Positions 37,345 through 42,070 of a DNA stretch of 42,070 bases are shown piece by piece. The DNA lies in assembly GCA_943354965.1 (NCBI GenBank), contig CALRDN010000011.1:1-42070 (forward strand), read 5' to 3'. The notes under the pieces are model-generated. The model saw nothing but the letters and a program-made list of their open reading frames with translations, ran no database searches and was not told the origin of the DNA. The position numbers and the translations under genes were made by a program. Source of the DNA: Candidatus Peribacteria bacterium. Its GTDB lineage: Bacteria; Patescibacteriota; Gracilibacteria; UBA1369; UBA12463. Each line of letters starts with the position of its first letter. Within the stretch, counting starts at the first letter, position 1.

Positions 37345-39141
37345 ATGAAGCCATATCTTCGTTACATTTTTAAGCTGATTTGGGAGCAAAAGAAGATGTT
37401 TCTCCTTTTGCTAGGCTTGGTGGTTTTCGAGACGTTGGCTCGGTTGGGGCAGCCCTATTTGTATAAAATATTGGTAGATAATTTGGCAAATGGATTGATG
37501 GCAAGGGTTTTTGATTCAGAAACGGCACGCGTATTAGTGGAGGTAGTGGCGGCCTGGTTCTGTCTCTCTGTCATAAATAATCTCCTGAATGCAGAGACGC
37601 AGTATCTTGGCTGGGAGATTGGCAATGTGGCCTCACAGGTCGTACATCTCGATGGATATCATAAACTCTTGCAGCTCGATTATTATAAGCATACCCAAAA
37701 ACACTCAAGTCAGTTTGCGAAGATTGTGGATGAGGCGGATACCGCATCGTGGGAGATGATTAACTGGTGGCTGAATCGTTTCTTGCCTGCAGCACTTGGT
37801 TTTGTCGGCATGATTGCGATTGCAATTACGGTAAATATTCAGATGACACTGCTCTCCCTCGCTGTGATTCCACCAGGACTGATTTTAATTATTACGATCA
37901 TTAAACGGAATGAAGAGGAGCAGCATCGTATTAATAAATTATGGAATTTGAAGCATGAACATCTGAGCGATCAGGTTACGAATATTATTACCTATAAGTT
38001 GAATCAAGATGAGGAGAGATTTTTGGATGTTCAGAGAGGTTATAGCTATAGTGCCTCTGATGCGCAGCGTGCCCTGAATAAAAAATGGAGAATGGCGAGC
38101 ATGCTTAATCCTGATGTACTTGCGAGATTTCTCGTTATGGGACTTGGAGTTTTTATGGTGAAGGATGGGAAAATTACTATCGGTTCGCTTTTTATGTTTA
38201 TGGGTTTGCTGAATGAAATTCTCGCGCCACTTCATTTACTTGGAGATATTCTTCCGCAGTATAGTCGTCGTGCGCGACATATTGATCGATTTCTGGATTT
38301 ACAGAATGAGAAGAGCGAGGTGAAAGAGCCGGAGAAACCTGTCCATATTAAGCTCGAAAATATTAAGGGGCGAATTGAGTTTCGGGATGTGTCATTTTCC
38401 TATCGTGAGGTGGAGAGTGTTGAAAATGATACCGTCGTTGTCAAAAAAGGATTCGGACTGGAGCACGTTTCGTTCACGGTTGAGCCGGGACAGCACGTGG
38501 CACTTGTTGGGCATTCCGGTGCGGGGAAATCAACTATTGTGTCGTTGATTACGCGATTGGTGGATCCGACTGATGGGCAGATTTTGTTGGACGGGAAAGA
38601 TATTCGTGAGTTTGCACAGGAAGAGTATCGATCATTTTTCGGAACGGTTTTGCAGGAGCACTCACTGTACAATGAGACGATTGCGCAGAATATTGCCTAT
38701 GGAAAATTCGATGCTTCGAGGGAGGATATTGTGAGCGCCGCCAGAGCGGCGCAAGCGCATGACTTTATCGAGAAGCTTCCGAAGGATTACGACACATTGA
38801 TTGGTGAGCGCGGGGTTCGATTATCCGGAGGGGAGAAGCAGCGACTCGCTATCGCTCGCGCAATGCTCAAACGCCCGAAGGTAGTCGTCCTGGATGAGCC
38901 TACGAGCGCGCTCGATAGCATTACGGAGTCAAAGGTTCAGAAAGCACTTACAGCGCTTGTAGAGGGCCGTACGACGCTTACTATCGCCCATCGACTCTCA
39001 ACGGTTCGCAACGCAGATATTATTATCATTATCAATGGCGGAAAAATTCTCGCCAAGGGTTCACATGCACAACTTCTTCACTCTTGCGGCGAGTACCGAG
39101 AAATGGTCGACCTGCAGACAGGTGGATTTTTGAGTGAGTAA
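37345..39141 (+). CDS. ABC exporter, fused permease and ATPase
   Basis: 598 aa half-transporter that would work as a dimer. The N-terminal ~310 residues form a six-helix exporter domain (MFLLLLGLVVFETLARLGQP; FVGMIAIAITVNIQMTLLSL). The ATPase domain has Walker A LVGHSGAGKST, Q-loop VLQEHSLYNE, signature VRLSGGEKQRLAIARAML, Walker B VVVLDEPTSALDS and H-loop IAHRLSTVRNAD, all intact. Substrate unknown: lipid, peptide or drug export are the usual options. It converges with the gene at 39195 across a 9-bp hairpin. Confidence 0.95.
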   Translation: MKPYLRYIFKLIWEQKKMFLLLLGLVVFETLARLGQPYLYKILVDNLANGLMARVFDSETARVLVEVVAAWFCLSVINNLLNAETQYLGWEIGNVASQVVHLDGYHKLLQLDYYKHTQKHSSQFAKIVDEADTASWEMINWWLNRFLPAALGFVGMIAIAITVNIQMTLLSLAVIPPGLILIITIIKRNEEEQHRINKLWNLKHEHLSDQVTNIITYKLNQDEERFLDVQRGYSYSASDAQRALNKKWRMASMLNPDVLARFLVMGLGVFMVKDGKITIGSLFMFMGLLNEILAPLHLLGDILPQYSRRARHIDRFLDLQNEKSEVKEPEKPVHIKLENIKGRIEFRDVSFSYREVESVENDTVVVKKGFGLEHVSFTVEPGQHVALVGHSGAGKSTIVSLITRLVDPTDGQILLDGKDIREFAQEEYRSFFGTVLQEHSLYNETIAQNIAYGKFDASREDIVSAARAAQAHDFIEKLPKDYDTLIGERGVRLSGGEKQRLAIARAMLKRPKVVVLDEPTSALDSITESKVQKALTALVEGRTTLTIAHRLSTVRNADIIIIINGGKILAKGSHAQLLHSCGEYREMVDLQTGGFLSE

Positions 39142-39142
39142 A

Positions 39143-39165
39143 GGGCTGCACTTTTCGTACAGCCC
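39143..39165. terminator. Hairpin between the exporter and the 39195 gene
   Basis: GGGCTGCAC-TTTTC-GTACAGCCC: a 9-bp stem (one wobble) between convergent genes. No long T-run follows on either strand, so termination is probable rather than certain. Confidence 0.5.
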
Positions 39166-39194
39166 CACACCCTTCAACTCATACTTTTCACCAC

Positions 39195-40352
39195 CTAGAG
39201 CGATGTCAGTATTTTTCTTATGCGCTCATTCACGTCCAAAACTTTATTCATGACACCCTCCTCCTTGCTGAATGGATCGAGAATTCCATTCATCCATTTC
39301 GCGTACTTACCATCACCTTCTAGTATTTTTGCCACCTTATCCGGCTGATCCTGCACGTAAATATTTCTTCTCCCAATGGGATATTTTTCAAAAGGCCTAC
39401 TATACCAGAAAAAATTATAGGAAGATTTATCTCTCATGACATCGGCAATAATATTGTCAAAAGCCACCTCGGAGGTAGGTCCGAGCTTTGCCTGGATGCC
39501 ATTTTGCTCCATGAAATACAGCGCTTCCGCTACTACTGCCGGAGTGTAGGTTTTCGAAAACTCCTTTCCGTATCTCCGATATTCCACAAATCTGTCCACC
39601 CTCAGGAGTGAGTTACTCCTGGACCTCCTCACACCGCACCACTCACATGCCTCCTCAAAGGCACGCAGAAGTACCGGATCTCTCGCCTTGATCAAATCAA
39701 GCGCGGATACGACCTTTCCATTGATACCGGTCGCTCCAAGTAGAGCTCTCAAATACAAACCCCGAAGTCTGCAATTTTCCTTCATTTCCGGATCGTCCTC
39801 AACTCCTTTTTCGATCAGTCCATAAAACCAATCGGCGAATTCGCTATCAGGTAAATCCCTGGGAACGTCCATATCCTTCATTTGATTTATCACCTGATAC
39901 GGACTCGCATCAAGAATCGTAAGCTCGAAATCTGGAACTTTTTCTTGCACCCCTTTCGCCCATGCAAAAAAATCAATGTTATCCAATTTTTCACCATCCC
40001 TCACGAGATTAGGATTATAGCTCACTCCCTTATAGGCATTACGCGGAGCGCCTCCTCGCATTACTTCTGCAAAAAACTGTTTAACGCATAAGCTTGGAAC
40101 AAATGCTTGATACGGCTGATTTGGCTTAAGAAAGGCCTCAAATGTCTTCAGGCGATCTTCTAACTTCATCGTATCTAAATTAAAAGGCTCCTGGCCATCG
40201 AATCGTATCTCATTATAAAACCCAACAAGCTCCGCCCCCTTCCTTCCTCGAGATTTACCGGCAGCTAGCTGTGGCTGTCTCACGCCCCAATCCGGATCGT
40301 ATTTCTTTGGGTCAAATAGATCTGCAATTGATTGATATAATCGTTCTTTCAT
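39195..40352 (-). CDS. Unknown 385-aa protein, possibly remotely cyclodipeptide-synthase-like
   Basis: 385 aa, soluble, no signal or TM, family not recognised with confidence. Three spaced segments recall tRNA-dependent cyclodipeptide synthases: AYKGVSYNPNLVR (their GIS.xN loop with the catalytic Ser), FELTILDASPYQVINQ (strand plus helix), and PAVVAEALYFMEQNGIQAKL then GPTSEVAFDN (their Y..xE.P..F...G......S..Y segment). The key Tyr residues are not at the expected places, so this is a weak hint. The protein is also longer than the ~240 aa usual for that family. Many Arg and Trp residues. It stands alone, with a TATACT-like -10 near 40370. Confidence 0.6.
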   Translation of the reverse strand: MKERLYQSIADLFDPKKYDPDWGVRQPQLAAGKSRGRKGAELVGFYNEIRFDGQEPFNLDTMKLEDRLKTFEAFLKPNQPYQAFVPSLCVKQFFAEVMRGGAPRNAYKGVSYNPNLVRDGEKLDNIDFFAWAKGVQEKVPDFELTILDASPYQVINQMKDMDVPRDLPDSEFADWFYGLIEKGVEDDPEMKENCRLRGLYLRALLGATGINGKVVSALDLIKARDPVLLRAFEEACEWCGVRRSRSNSLLRVDRFVEYRRYGKEFSKTYTPAVVAEALYFMEQNGIQAKLGPTSEVAFDNIIADVMRDKSSYNFFWYSRPFEKYPIGRRNIYVQDQPDKVAKILEGDGKYAKWMNGILDPFSKEEGVMNKVLDVNERIRKILTSL

Positions 40353-40373
40353 AAAAAATAATTAATAGTATAT

Positions 40374-40402
40374 AAAAAACTCCGCGCTCAAATGATGCGG
40401 AG
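40374..40402 (-). terminator. Intrinsic terminator upstream of the 39195 gene
   Basis: On the minus strand CTCCGC, an 11-nt loop, GCGGAG, then TTTTTT. It would stop transcription coming from tRNA-Phe before the 39195 gene. Confidence 0.65.
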
Positions 40403-40665
40403 CTATAAGGAAAACTTACTTTTCTTTCAATGGAATAAAGAAAAAAGTTTCACGCAAGCACCGCCGCACCATACGTGGCGATGGAAGCGATTGATACCTA
40501 TAATGAGATTTTGATAACTACAATAATTCATAATGATACATTTAAAAAACGCCTGGAAATACATCCGAGGCGTTTATATTTTATTACATATAACAGCACC
40601 TCAGATTATGAGGCGTTGTGATGATTTACTTGTTGCTGGGAAAAATTAGTATTCATGTAATAAGA
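40403..40665. other. Non-coding stretch with stem-loops
   Basis: No gene seen. It contains AAACGCCT...AGGCGTTT (about 40548-40577), with an inner GGA/TCC pairing and a T-run on the minus side, so probably another terminator. It also holds CCTCA-GATTA-TGAGG extended by ACAGC/GTTGT (about 40590-40617), and a GC-rich patch at 40450-40500 (CACCGCCGCACCATACGTGG). A small RNA is possible. Confidence 0.35.
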
Positions 40666-40690
40666 ACATTATCATATTACTACATAATGT
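40666..40690 (-). terminator. Possible terminator of tRNA-Phe
   Basis: ACATTAT, 11-nt loop, ATAATGT: a 7-bp AT-rich stem just 3' of the tRNA on its strand. Weak, with only a short T-rich tail. Confidence 0.35.
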
Positions 40691-40695
40691 CAACC

Positions 40696-40770
40696 TGGTG
40701 CCGAAGGTCAGAATCGAACTGACAACGCCTGCCTCTTCAGGGCAGCGCTCTACCACTGAGCTACTTCGGC
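40696..40770 (-). tRNA. tRNA-Phe (GAA)
   Basis: 75 nt with encoded CCA. The acceptor stem GCCGAAG pairs with CTTCGGC, followed by discriminator A and CCA. The D-arm is GCTCAGTGGTAGAGC, the anticodon stem CTGCC/GGCAG with loop CTGAAGA (anticodon GAA, complement at 40736-40738), and the T-arm GTCAGTTCGATTCTGAC. Confidence 0.97.
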
Positions 40771-40801
40771 ATATGGTACTTTTTTCAATCTGTGCTGCAA
40801 G

Positions 40802-40829
40802 AGTATAGCAGATTTTTCCTGCGGTTCAA
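40802..40829 (-). promoter_or_regulatory. Promoter of tRNA-Phe
   Basis: Minus-strand TTGAAC (40824-40829), 16-nt spacer, TATACT (40802-40807), about 25 nt before the tRNA. Confidence 0.6.
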
Positions 40830-40878
40830 CGAAGATTTTAGCTTTCGCTGCCGTAAAGAGTTTGCGCATGTAAGATGC

Positions 40879-40907
40879 TTGCTATTTTATGTTTTTCATG
40901 TTATAAT
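40879..40907 (+). promoter_or_regulatory. Promoter of the secreted MPQSG-repeat protein gene
   Basis: TTGCTA (40879-40884), 17-nt spacer, extended -10 TGTTATAAT (hexamer 40902-40907). The ~50-nt leader holds a perfect 8-bp inverted repeat, TAAACAAA-AAAC-TTTGTTTA (40916-40935), right at the expected transcription start: an operator or a 5' RNA hairpin. Confidence 0.65.
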
Positions 40908-40964
40908 ATGTCACGTAAACAAAAAACTTTGTTTATCCTCTTTTATCCTTTAACAAAAATAAAA

Positions 40965-42070
40965 ATGAGGAAATCACACAAGGGGCACAAAAAGTCCCTA
41001 GCATCTAGTCTCGCGGCGGGAGCCGCACTTTTAGCGCTCGTACTCTCACCGGTCAGCGCAGCATATCTTTTCCAGGCCAGTGTTATTGGTCAGGATTTTG
41101 GTGGCGGTAGCGGAGGTGGAATGCAACAGCAAGGTCCTTCATTTGGCGGCCCTATGGGTGGTCAAAATTTCAAGGGTGAAATTACTAAGGCCGAAAAAGC
41201 TTTAGACCTCCTCTCGAAACTCACATATGACTCAACGAAGTGTACTGCCGTAAAAGAGTCATCCGCTCTCTACGACGAAGTATCTAGTGAACTTTCCGAA
41301 CTTAAGGATTCTTTTGAATTCCTTGATCCACAAGATGATGCTACAGAAGTTAAGGAGCTAACATCTAAAATGGCAGCACTCAAAAAAGAATTAAGCGCAG
41401 CCAAGAAAGACAAGACAAAAGCAGCTTCTAAATGTAAGAAGGAGGTCAAGAAAGCAGATAAGGTTCTCAAGGCATTACGTTCACTTCCTTTGAGTGATAT
41501 CGACGGTGCTATGGAAGCAATGGCAGACTTTCAGGCCTGCTCATCTTTGACACGTCCTCAGCCTATGGGAGGATTTAATGGCCCCCAGGGTCCAATGGGT
41601 GGCGATATGAATGATTCAGATGGCGATTGTGCCAATCTTGGAGCTAGTCTCCAGGCTACGGCTGACGGTCTCTCTGCATTCGTTCAAGAACGAAATGATT
41701 CTGCAGCTGAGGAAGAAACAATGAAAGAGCAGTTCAAACAGGAACGTGAATCAAATTCAAAGATGAACCAAGAGTTCAACAAGAATACGATCACAAATCC
41801 ACAGACCATGCCAACTACTGGCGATTTCAGCAAGTTTGGTACAACCAATACGCAGACAATGCCACGTAACGACAAACAGGGTTTTATGCCACGAACAGGA
41901 ATTACTAATCCTCAGACTAAGACAAACGACATGAATAATCAGGGCTTCATGCCACAGTCAGGCAGCAACTTCATGCCACAGTCAGGCAGCAACTTCATGC
42001 CACAGTCAGGCAGCAACTTCATGCCACAGTCAGGCAGCAACTTCATGCCACAGTCAGGCAGCAACTTCAT
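40965..42070 (+). CDS. Secreted Gly/Met/Gln-rich protein with MPQSG repeats (3' end outside the window)
   Basis: At least 368 aa; the gene runs off the right edge. Signal peptide: KKSLASSLAAGAALLALVLS, cleavage near VSAAY. A Gly/Met/Gln-rich stretch follows (GGGSGGGMQQQGPSFGGPMG), then a helical region with four spaced cysteines and many Lys/Glu (about 65-215, coiled-coil-like). Next is a Thr/Asn/Gln segment with MPTTG and MPRTG, then exact 8-residue repeats FMPQSGSN from 41946 on. No Shine-Dalgarno (ACAAAAATAAAA). The MPxTG/MPxSG motifs resemble sortase signals, but no TM and basic tail is seen before the edge. Extracellular structural or adhesive protein is inferred. Confidence 0.8.
   Translation, partial: MRKSHKGHKKSLASSLAAGAALLALVLSPVSAAYLFQASVIGQDFGGGSGGGMQQQGPSFGGPMGGQNFKGEITKAEKALDLLSKLTYDSTKCTAVKESSALYDEVSSELSELKDSFEFLDPQDDATEVKELTSKMAALKKELSAAKKDKTKAASKCKKEVKKADKVLKALRSLPLSDIDGAMEAMADFQACSSLTRPQPMGGFNGPQGPMGGDMNDSDGDCANLGASLQATADGLSAFVQERNDSAAEEETMKEQFKQERESNSKMNQEFNKNTITNPQTMPTTGDFSKFGTTNTQTMPRNDKQGFMPRTGITNPQTKTNDMNNQGFMPQSGSNFMPQSGSNFMPQSGSNFMPQSGSNFMPQSGSNF
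41946..42070 (+). repeat. Exact 24-bp tandem repeats
   Basis: Five complete identical 24-bp units (TTCATGCCACAG + TCAGGCAGCAAC) start at 41946, 41970, 41994, 42018 and 42042, and a sixth begins at 42066. Each encodes FMPQSGSN. No base differences between units, so expansion is recent and length variation between cells is likely. The total number is unknown because the window ends inside the array. Confidence 0.95.

Noticed and set aside
1-42070. UGA recoding (UGA = Gly) as in some Gracilibacteria
   Set aside because: TGA is the natural stop of the glutaredoxin and hpf genes, and no conserved gene here needs UGA read as Gly or Trp.

Overview
The window reads as a chromosomal segment of a small-genome bacterium of the Candidate Phyla Radiation (Patescibacteria), possibly near Peregrinibacteria/Gracilibacteria. 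This is an inference from gene style, not from a marker-gene tree. The signs are: an FtsA-like ATPase followed by a one-TM baseplate-J-like protein, a PHP-domain PolX, an ECF sigma factor with a DUF5667-type anti-sigma, ComF, a membrane sortase, several family-less helical or low-complexity secreted proteins, and almost no Shine-Dalgarno sequences. TAA, TAG and TGA all end recognisable genes, so the standard bacterial code (table 11) fits.

Left edge (1-4250, minus strand). A tandemly duplicated accessory module. Each copy has a TATAAT promoter, a 44-51 aa small ORF and a long protein with 28-32 aa helical repeats. The complete copy ends in a His...Cys domain resembling clan CD (caspase/CHAT-like) peptidases. 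A conserved intergenic element of about 170 bp precedes each copy. A 166-aa hypothetical gene lies upstream of the array. This is the best candidate for an undescribed system.

Core block (4350-17470). GNAT acetyltransferase; the yceD-rpmF-nusB-rnc ribosome/RNA-processing cluster; a Bax-inhibitor-1 protein divergent from alanine racemase (alr); a small TM protein; ftsA plus the baseplate-J-like gene; a secreted repeat protein; then a minus-strand run of cyclophilin, DoxX, a polytopic membrane protein, a Pro/Gln-rich coiled-coil protein and a Cys-rich lipoprotein. tRNA-Val(GAC) closes the block.

Accessory patch (17484-19000). A RelE-like toxin, its antitoxin with a visible operator, and a methyltransferase-like gene sit directly beside tRNA-Val.

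Core block (19190-27212). comF, two GT4 glycosyltransferases, polX, an SLT/lysozyme-like protein without a signal peptide, and dnaX. dnaX and ligA converge on a 225-bp gap rich in GATATC palindromes.

Right half (27438-39141). ligA, a coiled-coil protein paralogous to the Pro/Gln-rich protein, a sortase, a bifunctional RelA/SpoT protein with an added C-terminal membrane domain, ychF, a glutaredoxin, hpf, ECF sigma/anti-sigma, an orphan RHH-like protein and an ABC exporter. The right edge has a 385-aa unknown (possibly a remote cyclodipeptide-synthase relative), tRNA-Phe(GAA), and a large secreted protein truncated by the window end. Its C-terminal part is an exact 24-bp repeat encoding an MPQSG motif.

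A recurring feature is the placement of sigma70-type -10 boxes exactly 6-7 nt before the start codon (rnc, alr, the Pro/Gln-rich gene, doxX, polX, a GT4 gene, a glutaredoxin gene, the ECF sigma gene and the RHH gene), predicting leaderless mRNAs.
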